Below, piece by piece: positions 51,921-60,125 of a stretch of 64,000 nucleotides of DNA. Below the pieces are notes generated by a model that saw nothing but the letters and a program-made list of their open reading frames with translations, was not told where the DNA came from and did no database searches. A program made the translations under genes and the position numbers. Each line of letters starts with the position of its first letter. Within the stretch, counting starts at the first letter, position 1. The DNA is from Flavobacteriales bacterium UBA4110 (GTDB lineage: Bacteria > Bacteroidota > Bacteroidia > Flavobacteriales > Weeksellaceae), in contig DFXK01000009.1 of the NCBI GenBank assembly GCA_002383165.1, positions 151,239 through 215,238 of the forward strand, in the 5' to 3' direction.

Positions 51921-53042
51921 TTACAAACCAACCATCTCAGTCACTTCCACATCATACCCAGAAAGAATCGGTTTGATATTAGGATTCTGAGTAATGACTT
52001 TAAATTTATTAATTCCAAGGTCTTTCAAAATCTGAGTTCCGATACCATAATCACGGAAGTTAGGCGCGATTGTTGGCTGGGCACTTGCCCCTTCTTGGAA
52101 GTTAAGGAAATGTTTGATTCTGCTCAATGTATTTTCTTTGTTAGAAACATTGTTGATGAAAACCACTGCGCCTTTCCCTTCAGCGTTGATAAGATCTGTA
52201 ATTTGTTGCATCAATGGATGTTCTCCATTTGATAATCTGCTGAAAACATCAAAATAAGTTCCTGTTGATTGCACTCTTACCAAAACAGGCTCGTCTGCTG
52301 ACCAAGTTCCTTTTGTCAAAGCATAATGGATTTGTTCCGTTGGTTTTTCTTCAAAAACATAAAATTTGAAATCTCCAAAATGCGTTTTGATATCACGCTC
52401 CTCGATTCTTTCCACAAGGTCGCCCTGTCTCAGTCTATAATGAATCAAATCCTCAATAGAAACCACTTTCAAATCATGTTTTTTACCAAACTCTCTCAGC
52501 TGTGGCAATCTTGCCATAGTTCCATCTTCATTCAATATTTCGCAGATCACACCACCCTCTTTCAGTCCTGCAAGTCTCGTAAGATCTATAGCAGCTTCCG
52601 TATGTCCAGCTCTTTTCAGCACACCACCTTCTCTTGCGCGGAGAGGGAAAATATGGCCTGGCCTCATCAGGTCACCAGGTTTGGTTTCGGGATCCATAAT
52701 AGCTTGTATTGTTTTAGCACGGTCACCCGCAGAGATTCCTGTGGTTGCACCTTTTCCAAGAAGATCTACAGAAATGGTGAAAGCGGTTTCTTTTGGATCC
52801 GTAGAATTGGCTACCATAGAGTGCAGTTCCAGCTCATCACAACGTTTTTCTGTGATTGGCATACAAATCAAACCCCTGGCAAAAGTGGCCATAAAATTGA
52901 CTGTTTCTGCCGTAGTAAGTTCAGCAGCTGCGACAAGATCGCCTTCATTTTCCCTATCCTCATCGTCTACCACAATTACCATCTTACCCGCTTTAAGATC
53001 TTCCAGCGCTTCTTCAATCGTATTCAGTTGGATTCTATCCAT
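51921..53042 (-). CDS. ribB: 3,4-dihydroxy-2-butanone-4-phosphate synthase with degenerate GTP cyclohydrolase II-like domain
   Basis: 373 residues from the start at 53042 (MDRIQLNTIEEALEDLKAGK); a 20-codon upstream extension is unlikely. The N-terminal DHBP synthase (1-~205) is intact: VVDDEDRENEGDLV, GLICMPI, GISAGDRAKTI, RPGHIFPLRAREGGVLKRAG. The C-terminal ~165 residues follow the GCH II fold (VLVRVQSTGTYFDVF, NFRDYGIGTQILKDLGINKF). The three zinc cysteines of GCH II are absent: the region reads SRLSNGEHPLMQQI. It therefore probably makes only dihydroxybutanone-P for riboflavin, and another gene should supply GTP cyclohydrolase II. Similar RibBX-type proteins have been described in Proteobacteria. 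Confidence 0.9.
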   Translation of the reverse strand: MDRIQLNTIEEALEDLKAGKMVIVVDDEDRENEGDLVAAAELTTAETVNFMATFARGLICMPITEKRCDELELHSMVANSTDPKETAFTISVDLLGKGATTGISAGDRAKTIQAIMDPETKPGDLMRPGHIFPLRAREGGVLKRAGHTEAAIDLTRLAGLKEGGVICEILNEDGTMARLPQLREFGKKHDLKVVSIEDLIHYRLRQGDLVERIEERDIKTHFGDFKFYVFEEKPTEQIHYALTKGTWSADEPVLVRVQSTGTYFDVFSRLSNGEHPLMQQITDLINAEGKGAVVFINNVSNKENTLSRIKHFLNFQEGASAQPTIAPNFRDYGIGTQILKDLGINKFKVITQNPNIKPILSGYDVEVTEMVGL

Positions 53043-53133
53043 TATTTCTAAAAAATTTCTGCAAAGATACTTATTTGGAACCGAAATAAAGATTGGAATC
53101 AATAATTAAAGAAATTCAAAACATTAATATTTA

Positions 53134-53236
53134 GAAGCCGGGAACCTGCTGTTCGCTCATACTCCTCGTCCCCTTTCTTCCACCTCCGATGCCGTTCTTC
53201 CCATTTCACTGCGGGGTAACCGCTGCCATCAGGGCT
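53134..53236 (-). repeat. Dispersed repeat, family A variant (GC-rich core)
   Basis: Read on the minus strand: agccctgatggcagcggtta, a purine-rich core, then gagcgaacagcaggttcc and cggcttc. Its arms (agccctgat...agcgg; agcgg...cagg...ggct) match the start of another copy at 63961-64000 and the arm pattern of family A. It lies in the 602-base gap 53043-53644, which also holds tRNA-Cys, attL and a terminator. Confidence 0.55.
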
Positions 53237-53350
53237 ATTTTTGCAATTCATTTACTTTAGTTACACTGTTTTTTCTCAAAAAAGTTGAAGAAAACTAGTT
53301 ATAAAATTTGAAATTTAAAAAAAAACACTAAATTTGCATTCCAATAAAAC

Positions 53351-53421
53351 GGTGCTTTGGCCGAGCGGCTAGGCAGTGGTCTGCAACACCATCTACAGCG
53401 GTTCGAATCCGCTAGGCACCT
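53351..53421 (+). tRNA. tRNA-Cys (GCA anticodon)
   Basis: 71 bases without CCA. Acceptor ggtgctt pairs with aggcacc (one G-T); discriminator base T, as expected for Cys. The anticodon loop reads ctgcaac with GCA. T-arm: agcggttcgaatccgct. The 3' end (53410-53421) is duplicated at 60126-60137, marking an integration site. No tRNA-scan score is available. Confidence 0.95.
53410..53421 (+). other. attL (3' end of tRNA-Cys)
   Basis: cgctaggcacct, identical to 60126-60137. Similarity continues with mismatches for about 14 bases on both sides of the element (aataaaaccct here, aatgaaaccct on the right). Confidence 0.8.
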
Positions 53422-53427
53422 CACAAT

Positions 53428-53468
53428 AAAACCCTAACTCATTCATTTGTAATGTTTTAGGGTTTTTT
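53428..53468 (+). terminator. Terminator after tRNA-Cys, inside the element
   Basis: 10-bp stem aaaaccctaa / ttagggtttt with a 19-base loop and T-run. It parallels the terminator at 60145, which is the presumed original tRNA terminator displaced by integration. Confidence 0.75.
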
Positions 53469-53479
53469 GTTTGATGATA

Positions 53480-53499
53480 ATTCCAACCAAATTCCAACC
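53480..53499 (+). repeat. Candidate recombinase arm site, left
   Basis: 20 bases (attccaacc, aa, attccaacc) made of two attccaacc units, identical to 59988-60007. The pair sits 59 bases inside the left att core and 119 bases inside the right core in the same orientation. Confidence 0.6.
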
Positions 53500-53644
53500 A
53501 TTTGAAAAAAGTATGATTTTGTATCTTTTTATGGACTCCGAAAATTCCGAAACATATTGAAACATTATTACATCAGTTAATTGTTAGATTTATCTAACTT
53601 TTTATATTCTATTCACTTGTGAACAGATAGGGATATATAGATAC

Positions 53645-54238
53645 TCACATCAAAAAAGACCGTTCAAAATCTTCAATACTTGTATTTTCTTTTTTCTCTA
53701 TTATTTTTGACAACTTTAAAAATCTTTTTGTTGGTTTGCCATTGTAGTGACTTTTAAAATGTTTGCTGTAAATTTCACTATAAACCTCATCGTCAAACAT
53801 AAATCCAAATCGTTTACTCCAATCTCTCATCTTTTTAGATTCTATTTGTTTTGCATACATCAAATTTGGATTGGCGGAACGATGGCAAAAATATCCACTT
53901 ATCAAATGTAATTTTCTGCAAACTTTCCCTGTAATCGGACAAACAAAAAACCATTGTAAACCTTTTCCTAAATTGGATGGTCTTGTAATTAATCGGACGT
54001 TGTAGTTTATTTTCTCCGTTTCCCGATAAGTGTAATCAAATGTTATTTGTCCTCTATGGTCGTTCGTTGTAATATTTACGGATATTGAGCCTGTTTTTTC
54101 GTTTGTGTTACGGTTCGTCCAATTTATTACAGTCTTTATAAAACTTTCAGGTGTTAAAAGTTTCATTCTTTTCAAATCTGCAATAGAAATATATTTTAAA
54201 TCTTCTATGCTTGTTGGATATGTTGTCCATCTTCCCAT
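53645..54238 (-). CDS. Unknown element-encoded protein with zinc-ribbon-like segment
   Basis: 197 residues. The middle reads LITRPSNLGKGLQWFFVCPI, then TGKVCRKLHLISGYFCHR. The pattern (polar, W-F-x-C-P, C, then F-x-C-R) resembles a widespread uncharacterised family in which CxxC pairs form a zinc ribbon, but here some cysteines are lost. It is the gene closest to tRNA-Cys, a position where cargo is often found. Function unknown. Confidence 0.65.
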   Translation of the reverse strand: MGRWTTYPTSIEDLKYISIADLKRMKLLTPESFIKTVINWTNRNTNEKTGSISVNITTNDHRGQITFDYTYRETEKINYNVRLITRPSNLGKGLQWFFVCPITGKVCRKLHLISGYFCHRSANPNLMYAKQIESKKMRDWSKRFGFMFDDEVYSEIYSKHFKSHYNGKPTKRFLKLSKIIEKKENTSIEDFERSFLM

Positions 54239-54356
54239 TATAGTAATAGTTTATATTTTAACCTAAATTATTAAGGAACTTTTATATTTAATTTTCAATA
54301 AAAATGCACCTTCCACTCATGTAAAGGTGCTACCAAAAAATATTATCAAAGAAAAT

Positions 54357-54713
54357 TTAATTTTCCGTAATTGAAAAGACAGGCGGTAAATTGTTGAGGT
54401 CTTCCAATTCCATTGCCTTAAATAATCGTTTTTGATATTTCAATATACAATCCTCAATATTTGCCATCTCGTACGTAATATCCAAATTGTATTCTTTGTA
54501 AACCATTTTCAGCGTGAAGTAGTTTTGCATTAAATCGTCCATACAATCCCCAATATTTCCAAATGGATTGGGTTGCGTGAAGTCGTCCAACGTTTTTGGG
54601 TTGCGTTCCTCAATCTCAATAATGTTTTGCCAACATAGTTGGATTAAATCAGATTCGTCAATTGTTAAAGGTTCGTGTTTTCTTACTTTGATTGTAATTT
54701 TAAATTTTTCCAT
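54357..54713 (-). CDS. Unknown element-encoded protein
   Basis: 118 residues from the ATG at 54713 (MEKFKITIKVRKHEPLTIDE). An in-frame upstream extension overlaps the Rep-like gene and is unlikely. Acidic, with YFTLKMVYKEYNLDITYEMA and a predicted helical C-terminus; no family recognised. It follows the Rep-like gene by 22 bases. Confidence 0.6.
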   Translation of the reverse strand: MEKFKITIKVRKHEPLTIDESDLIQLCWQNIIEIEERNPKTLDDFTQPNPFGNIGDCMDDLMQNYFTLKMVYKEYNLDITYEMANIEDCILKYQKRLFKAMELEDLNNLPPVFSITEN

Positions 54714-54735
54714 TGTTAAATGATATAAAAAGTTA

Positions 54736-56043
54736 TTAAAAATTAAATTGTAATTGGTTCGGGTTATAGTTCCTTTTCTCAAATCTTTGTCGGCTGTATT
54801 TCGGGTTATGTTGTAGGTTGGTTTTGGCATTCCTAATATTGTGCGCTATAAAATAATTTTTGCGGTCAAAACTTTTTCCCTTTTGTTTTTCGGTCAAATA
54901 TTTTTCAGTTAGTTTTTGGTAGGTTTCGGGTTGGTTTTCTTTGTAATATTTCAAACCTTTAACGCATAAAAACTTACTCCCTTTTTTCTGCATTGATATA
55001 TCCAAATTGGTTACTAAACAAACTCTATCATTTTGCAAATCTGTTACGTTTTCCAAGTTTATCAGTTGAGAGGTGGTTTTGTCATTTTTTAAAATCCCTC
55101 TGTTTATCGTGGTTTTCTGTGTGGAATTCGTAACATTTTGTAAGTCGAAAAGTTTATCAATAATTTGCAATTTGATGAGGTGGTGCAGATTGTTTTTTTT
55201 GCCTAAAATCGTATGATATTTATCTTTACTTCTTGCAAATTTTACACGGTATAAACCACTCCAAAAATCAATACTTTTTACATTTTTGACAAACAATACC
55301 TCATCCCTTTTTAAGGCGTTCAGTTCGTTCGATTTTAAACCTAAATTGATTAATAAAACTTGTTCCCATTCATCCAATAAAACTTGTCCTAATCGGTTGT
55401 AGCTTTCCAAATTCAGTAAATCGGTGGCGGTGTTAATTCCATACTTGCAGATATTCTTTGCCTGTTTGCTCTTAACTTCAAAACGAAATGTATTTGGATT
55501 GATTCCGTACTGTGGAACATCCAAAAACTGCAAACCTTTGGCGTATGCCTTTATTTGTTTGTAGGTGGTTGCATCAGTTTTTTTGAAATAAGGTTTTTTG
55601 GTATCGGGAATAGTAAAAGGTGTTTTTTTATAAAAATAAAGTCCATTGATGAGGTCTTTTGTATCTGCACCAGGAATAATGTTTAAACCAAATTCGATAT
55701 TACAAACATTTAATTCGTTGTATTCTCGTTGTTTTATGCCTAAATAGGTCAGAATGTCGGAAATCGTTTTAATTGCCTGTAATGGCGTAAAATCATTGCC
55801 ATTGTGGCGGTACTGGTTAAAGTGATAATGTGGACTTACATTTATTTCCAAATGACAAAAACCAACTACCTTTCCATTTTCTACTGCCTTGCGAAAATCC
55901 AAACTTAATTTTATACCAAAATCTTTATGCCTTAATGAATAATAATTGTTTGTCTTTGGTCGGCATACCACAAAATCAGAATGTTGGTACAATCTGTTTA
56001 TAATTGTTTGGCTATGCGTTAAAAACTTAGTATTATCTATCAT
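54736..56043 (-). CDS. Replication-initiator-like protein (gpII/RstA-like)
   Basis: 435 residues. VSPHYHFNQYRHNGNDF contains H72-Y-H74, a possible HUH metal site. NPNTFRFEVKSKQAKN follows the helix YKQIKAYAKGLQFL with Tyr167-x-Lys169. This order recalls the rolling-circle initiators of filamentous phages and small plasmids (Phage_CRI / gpII type). If correct, the excised element could replicate as a circle. The C-terminal ~90 residues are basic and Asn/Lys-rich. Family assignment is by eye and moderate. Confidence 0.6.
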   Translation of the reverse strand: MIDNTKFLTHSQTIINRLYQHSDFVVCRPKTNNYYSLRHKDFGIKLSLDFRKAVENGKVVGFCHLEINVSPHYHFNQYRHNGNDFTPLQAIKTISDILTYLGIKQREYNELNVCNIEFGLNIIPGADTKDLINGLYFYKKTPFTIPDTKKPYFKKTDATTYKQIKAYAKGLQFLDVPQYGINPNTFRFEVKSKQAKNICKYGINTATDLLNLESYNRLGQVLLDEWEQVLLINLGLKSNELNALKRDEVLFVKNVKSIDFWSGLYRVKFARSKDKYHTILGKKNNLHHLIKLQIIDKLFDLQNVTNSTQKTTINRGILKNDKTTSQLINLENVTDLQNDRVCLVTNLDISMQKKGSKFLCVKGLKYYKENQPETYQKLTEKYLTEKQKGKSFDRKNYFIAHNIRNAKTNLQHNPKYSRQRFEKRNYNPNQLQFNF

Positions 56044-56141
56044 TATTTTTCTATCTTTGGCGTATTGTAATGGTTGCCACTATTGCAAATTTTGAACATA
56101 AAGGGAATGCGGTTTGCACTCCCTTTTTTTGTTGTTCAATT

Positions 56142-56384
56142 TTAAAAAGGTGTTTTTGTTTTAGTGATATTTTCTTTTGGCGCTTCGCTATTGTACCAAT
56201 CCAACCAATCCCGATACTCCATAAATTGCATAACTTCCAATACTTCCCCTGTAAGGATATAATGCAAGTCTGCAAACTCTCTAAATGATTGGTTAAGTAT
56301 TTCTTTTTCAAAATTTGCGGTAACGCCTTTTTTTAACTCATCTTTGGCGTTATCCATTGCGGTTGCTAATTTTCTAAGTTCCAT
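56142..56384 (-). CDS. Unknown small element protein
   Basis: 80 residues: MELRKLATAMDNAKDELKKG, FREFADLHYILTGEVLEVMQ and YRDWLDWYNSEAPKE. Mostly helical and acidic; no family recognised. It begins 2 bases after the upstream gene's stop, so it belongs to the same transcription unit. An overlapping 86-codon frame (56051-56311) in another frame is less likely. Confidence 0.6.
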   Translation of the reverse strand: MELRKLATAMDNAKDELKKGVTANFEKEILNQSFREFADLHYILTGEVLEVMQFMEYRDWLDWYNSEAPKENITKTKTPF

Positions 56385-56386
56385 TG

Positions 56387-56797
56387 TTAAAAGTTTTGAA
56401 TTAAATGTTTTACTAATCGGGTGCGGTCAGTCGCATTGTGTGGATAGAATTGTTTACAGGCTCGTATTTCAATCGTACCAACATCGGAAAGGTATTTGAC
56501 AACGCACAAAGATTTTACGCCCTGTATTGGCAAATCTGAATAGTAGAAATTATCCGTTTCCGTTGGTCGCAATCCTGTTAAGGTGCATTTACTCCAATTC
56601 GTAGCGTTGCGTATTCTCAAAAGTAAGTTTGCGCCCGAAATGGAATTATAACCGTTGTTTTTTTCTAGCCTTATCAGTTCAGATAATAGCGGTTTTTCTG
56701 CGGACTGCTGTTTGAATTGTGCAAAGGTCTTTTTAACCTCATCGAGTGTGTAGGTTAATTTGTAGCTGTCGGGGATGTAAGTGGTTGCCGTTTTCAT
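56387..56797 (-). CDS. Unknown element protein
   Basis: 136 residues: YIPDSYKLTYTLDEVKKTFA, RNATNWSKCTLTGLRPTETD and GTIEIRACKQFYPHNATDRT. A mixed alpha/beta composition without a family I can name. It is packed between the HTH gene (2-base gap) and the 80-residue gene. Given its place between an excisionase-like gene and the Rep gene, a role in replication control is possible but unsupported by sequence. Confidence 0.6.
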   Translation of the reverse strand: MKTATTYIPDSYKLTYTLDEVKKTFAQFKQQSAEKPLLSELIRLEKNNGYNSISGANLLLRIRNATNWSKCTLTGLRPTETDNFYYSDLPIQGVKSLCVVKYLSDVGTIEIRACKQFYPHNATDRTRLVKHLIQNF

Positions 56798-56799
56798 TA

Positions 56800-57090
56800 T
56801 TAACTCAATTTGTTTTGGTTAATAATCTGTTCCACTTCGTTGCGTTTGAAGTACACACGGTTGCCAAATCCATAACTCGGAATCATTTTATCTTTTCTCC
56901 ATCTGTGAAGTGTGGATAGGTCGATTTTGAGCAGTTTGCAGACTTCGGAACGTGTGAGGTATTCCGTTGGTTGGATGGGTTGGAATTGGGCGGAAAGTTG
57001 CGCCTTTAATTCAGGTATCAAAGAATTTTTTAATTCTGTGATGAGGTCGGTCGGTGATGTGCCGATAAATTGGATTGTACTCATTTGCAA
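56800..57090 (-). CDS. Excisionase-like helix-turn-helix protein
   Basis: 96 residues. The C-terminal half is an HTH_17/MerR-like winged helix: YLTRSEVCKLLKIDLSTLHR, then WRKDKMIPSYGFGNRVYFKR and NEVEQII. This form is standard for Bacteroidota excisionase/repressor proteins next to tyrosine recombinases. The N-terminal ~45 residues are a helical tail. It likely controls excision or the downstream Rep operon. Confidence 0.8.
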   Translation of the reverse strand: MQMSTIQFIGTSPTDLITELKNSLIPELKAQLSAQFQPIQPTEYLTRSEVCKLLKIDLSTLHRWRKDKMIPSYGFGNRVYFKRNEVEQIINQNKLS

Positions 57091-57206
57091 TATCTTTTGT
57101 TTGTTATTGATATTGCAAAGGTGTTCAGAATGCGTTTTTAAATAGTTATGGGAATATTCCCATTGATATTCCCATTTTTATTTTGCGTTGTATGAAGTGG
57201 TTTTAA

Positions 57207-57878
57207 TTACCGTTTTGCCTTAACTTTTTTTAGCCCCTCCAAATACTGTTGTGCTGTATTTTCATGTTTGGAATCTGAAAAACTGTTTCTAATAGTTTTA
57301 TCTGTTCTGTCAAATAAATCAGATAATAATTCCTCTATTTGAAATGTTGTAAAATTATGTTTATCCATTAACCAACCTTTTATATTTAACATATCCAAAA
57401 TTTTTATTTTTTGTGGAACTGAATATTTATTTTGAGTTATTTCATCTGTATATTCGTGTGTGCTGTGTGTTATGTTGGCGGGTTCTGCAATTTCTTTTTG
57501 TGTAGTTCCTTGAAATCTTAAAATATTTATTTTTTCTTTTTCAATCTCATTTTTTAAATAATCAATAATTTGTATTAAATCTAATTCTTTAAACATTATG
57601 TTTATGTAAAACACCTGTAATGCTAATTCATTATCTGTATTATCAGAATCAAATAAATCATAATTTTCATATATTGTGCCTTTGCATACAATTTTAAATA
57701 ATTGATTTACTTGTTCGTTGGATAGATGAGAACGTGTGTAGTCTTTCCAATCCAAATATATTTTCAATAATTTATGAGAATATTTCAATAGTGTTTCTCC
57801 TTTGTTTTTTTCTACTTCAAAGTCTATTAAAAAAAACTCTTTAAAATCTTCATAGTTTAAGTATTTGGGAAATTCCAT
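57207..57878 (-). CDS. Unknown element protein
   Basis: 223 residues, highly charged and helical. The C-terminal part KIKILDMLNIKGWLMDKHNF, then EELLSDLFDRTDKTIRNSFS, resembles a DNA-binding segment seen in regulatory proteins of Bacteroidota mobile elements. I do not assign a family. A 116-base gap separates it from the HTH gene. Confidence 0.55.
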   Translation of the reverse strand: MEFPKYLNYEDFKEFFLIDFEVEKNKGETLLKYSHKLLKIYLDWKDYTRSHLSNEQVNQLFKIVCKGTIYENYDLFDSDNTDNELALQVFYINIMFKELDLIQIIDYLKNEIEKEKINILRFQGTTQKEIAEPANITHSTHEYTDEITQNKYSVPQKIKILDMLNIKGWLMDKHNFTTFQIEELLSDLFDRTDKTIRNSFSDSKHENTAQQYLEGLKKVKAKR

Positions 57879-57970
57879 ATTTTGAACGTTTGTAATTTGG
57901 TTGCCGTTTTTAATAATAAATTAGTTTCCCTCACATTCTCTGCGATGAGGTTTAAAATGTTTGAAGTTTC

Positions 57971-58285
57971 TTATCCCACTTTCAAACTCAATCCCAACGC
58001 ATTGATGATTTGGACGAAGTTTGATATTTGCAAATCTGTTTTGCCTTGTTCTATCTTGGCAATGTAGGCACGCTCTTTTCCTATTTTGTCGGCAAGTTCC
58101 TGCTGGGTTAGTTTCTGCTCCTTTCGGGTTTCTTTTATCAGTTCTCCATAGTAGTAGGCTATTGCCTTTGCAGAAAACGCTTCACGTTCTGGCGTGCCGT
58201 GTTTGCCGTATTTTTCGGCTAGGTAGTCGTTGGCGGTTGGTAGTTCTCTTTTTATTTTTTCTATGTCTAGTTTTGGTCTGTCCAT
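57971..58285 (-). CDS. HigA-like antitoxin (XRE family)
   Basis: 104 residues. HTH_3: ETRKEQKLTQQELADKIGKE, RAYIAKIEQGKTDLQISNFV, then LGLSLKVG. It overlaps the toxin gene by 19 bases and lies after it, the reversed toxin-first order typical of HigBA. It should neutralise the toxin and repress the operon. Confidence 0.85.
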   Translation of the reverse strand: MDRPKLDIEKIKRELPTANDYLAEKYGKHGTPEREAFSAKAIAYYYGELIKETRKEQKLTQQELADKIGKERAYIAKIEQGKTDLQISNFVQIINALGLSLKVG

Positions 58286-58605
58286 TTTTCTAAAATTTTA
58301 ATTGCCTTTTTTATCTCTTTATCATAATCCTTTGTTGCCTTTTTCATAAATCCCGAAATCAATAAAATGGTTGTTGCCTGATTGATGTTTTCGTGGTCAA
58401 TAGAAAAGGTTAATATCCGATATTCGTTTTCTGTCTGTATTCTCAACTCATACAGATTCGTATTCGTTAGTTTCTTGATTATTTTAGAATTGATGACGGT
58501 CTGCGTTTCCAAAATGTCAAAAATATAAAGGATTTTGTTTCTTAGTCTTTCATTTGAATTTTCTACAAACTCATCAAATTCGGGTGTTCTAAATAATATT
58601 CTCAT
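58267..58605 (-). CDS. HigB/RelE-like toxin
   Basis: 112 residues of the phage-derived Gp49/HigB type: MRILFRTPEFDEFVENSNER, NTNLYELRIQTENEYRILTF, TTILLISGFMKKATKDYDKE. Such toxins cut mRNA on the ribosome. It is transcribed first, before the antitoxin. The pair may stabilise the element after integration. Confidence 0.85.
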   Translation of the reverse strand: MRILFRTPEFDEFVENSNERLRNKILYIFDILETQTVINSKIIKKLTNTNLYELRIQTENEYRILTFSIDHENINQATTILLISGFMKKATKDYDKEIKKAIKILEKWTDQN

Positions 58606-58648
58606 ATCAATTACTATGCAAATGTAACAAATTAATTACATTTTATTT

Positions 58649-59941
58649 TTAAGATATTTTCTGGTTTGATAGTTTTTTGAAAGTCTTTGCGGTTTGCATT
58701 GCCCAATCGTCTGCGGTTCTGCCAATGTAGTTCAGAAACATATTTTCTGTTTTATGTCCTGTGATTGCCATTAGTTGCGGAGTAGTAAACAGTTTATTGC
58801 CATAGAAATTAGTTGCAAAGGAACGTCTGCAAACGTGGGAACTTACCAAATTATATTTTTCCGTCTCTACAATTTCGTTTTTCTTTTTGTCCTCGTTGTA
58901 AACTTTGCCTTTTATCATTTCGTCAATCCCTGCGAGTTCGCAAACCTTTTTGATGTGGCGGTTTAACAGTACTGCATTGGAATCAAAATTAACGGCAAGT
59001 ATTGGCGGAAAATCTCCGTTGTATTTGTTCAAAATAGTTTCCACCTCATCGTGAATTGGTATCACTACTTTTTCCCCTGTTTTCTGTTGTTTAATCTCAA
59101 TAAATCGGAACGTGTTGCCCTCGCTATCGGTTTTGGTGTAAATCATCCTTTTGTTCATTCTCAAAAGGTCAGATACTCTCTGTCCAAGATAACAACCAAG
59201 TACCAACCAATCTTTTGCAATATTCCAATCTGTATTGAGTGTAGTAACATCTTTTATTTTCTCAATCTCATCAAAGGATAAAAATACTTTGTACTCTGTG
59301 TTAGTCGTTCCTGTACTGAATCCCCGAATTTGATAATGGATAGATTTTCCGTTTTGTTCAGCATCAAACAAAACTGTTTTCAGATTTTTAATAAATCTTA
59401 CGGCTGTGGTTTCCATCAGGTTGCAATCTGTGATGAGGTAGTTTTTGAAATCAATTAGGATTTTGGAACTTACATCCTGCAATAGAAATATTTTCTTTTT
59501 TTTCTTTTGATAAGATTGAAAACGGTCTTTCAGATTGTTGTACTTTTTTAAAGTGGATTCTGTGTAGGATGCTGTACTTCGTTTGAAATCTGTGAAGTTT
59601 TGCAGATAGTTTATGAAAACAGTATCATCTTCTTTTACTTCGATGCGATTGTAGAATTTATCAATCTTTTCTGCTAACCAATCTTTTGAGAAAATAACGC
59701 CTTTGGAATAATCGGAATTGTATTCTTTCAAAACAAAGGTTTCCAACTCATTCAGCTCTGTGTAAAGTATTTTGAACTGTGGTTGGGTTTGGATAGGTCG
59801 GGATGTTTTTACGCTCCAGTATTTTGGATTGATTATTTTCCCTGTTTTGATTTGAAAAACATTATCTCTATCAATTGAAAAACGGATATAGATTTGAGCG
59901 TTTTCGGTTTTGTGTAAAACACGAAATTTGACAGTTGCCAT
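58649..59941 (-). CDS. Tyrosine recombinase (integrase)
   Basis: 430 residues from the ATG at 59941 (MATVKFRVLHKTENAQIYIR); an upstream extension is less likely. N-terminal arm-binding domain (1-~85), SAM-like core-binding domain (~105-205), catalytic domain with R255 in YLGQRVSDLLRM, K287 in QQKTGEKVVIPI, H369 and R372 in HVCRRSFATN, H396 in ITGHKTENM and nucleophile Y405 in FLNYIGR. It sits next to the right att site, the expected place for the integrase of this element. Confidence 0.95.
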   Translation of the reverse strand: MATVKFRVLHKTENAQIYIRFSIDRDNVFQIKTGKIINPKYWSVKTSRPIQTQPQFKILYTELNELETFVLKEYNSDYSKGVIFSKDWLAEKIDKFYNRIEVKEDDTVFINYLQNFTDFKRSTASYTESTLKKYNNLKDRFQSYQKKKKKIFLLQDVSSKILIDFKNYLITDCNLMETTAVRFIKNLKTVLFDAEQNGKSIHYQIRGFSTGTTNTEYKVFLSFDEIEKIKDVTTLNTDWNIAKDWLVLGCYLGQRVSDLLRMNKRMIYTKTDSEGNTFRFIEIKQQKTGEKVVIPIHDEVETILNKYNGDFPPILAVNFDSNAVLLNRHIKKVCELAGIDEMIKGKVYNEDKKKNEIVETEKYNLVSSHVCRRSFATNFYGNKLFTTPQLMAITGHKTENMFLNYIGRTADDWAMQTAKTFKKLSNQKIS

Positions 59942-59987
59942 ATTTGAAATTTTTGAACAATCAAATGTACAAAATCCGTTGGAATTA

Positions 59988-60007
59988 ATTCCAACCAAAT
60001 TCCAACC
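59988..60007 (+). repeat. Candidate recombinase arm site, right
   Basis: 20-base sequence identical to 53480-53499 (two attccaacc units joined by aa). It overlaps a palindrome at 59979-59996 and sits just upstream of the recombinase start. Confidence 0.6.
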
Positions 60008-60125
60008 GTTCTGAAATTTAGTAAAACACTATGCAATCACATACTATTGTAAAGTACCATCAATAAAGGGTTTGTAGTGTATTTTTAAGTTTTACGAAAA
60101 TGCTAGAAAACTCGTTTGTCGGGTA

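Noticed and set aside
52326..53051. 241-codon plus-strand open frame
   Set aside because: Antisense to ribB, whose catalytic motifs are conserved.
53043..53133. FMN riboswitch upstream of ribB
   Set aside because: The leader is short and AT-rich with none of the conserved FMN-aptamer segments visible.
56051..56311. 86-codon minus-strand frame overlapping the 80-residue element gene
   Set aside because: Starts inside that gene; the other frame has tight operon spacing and better composition.
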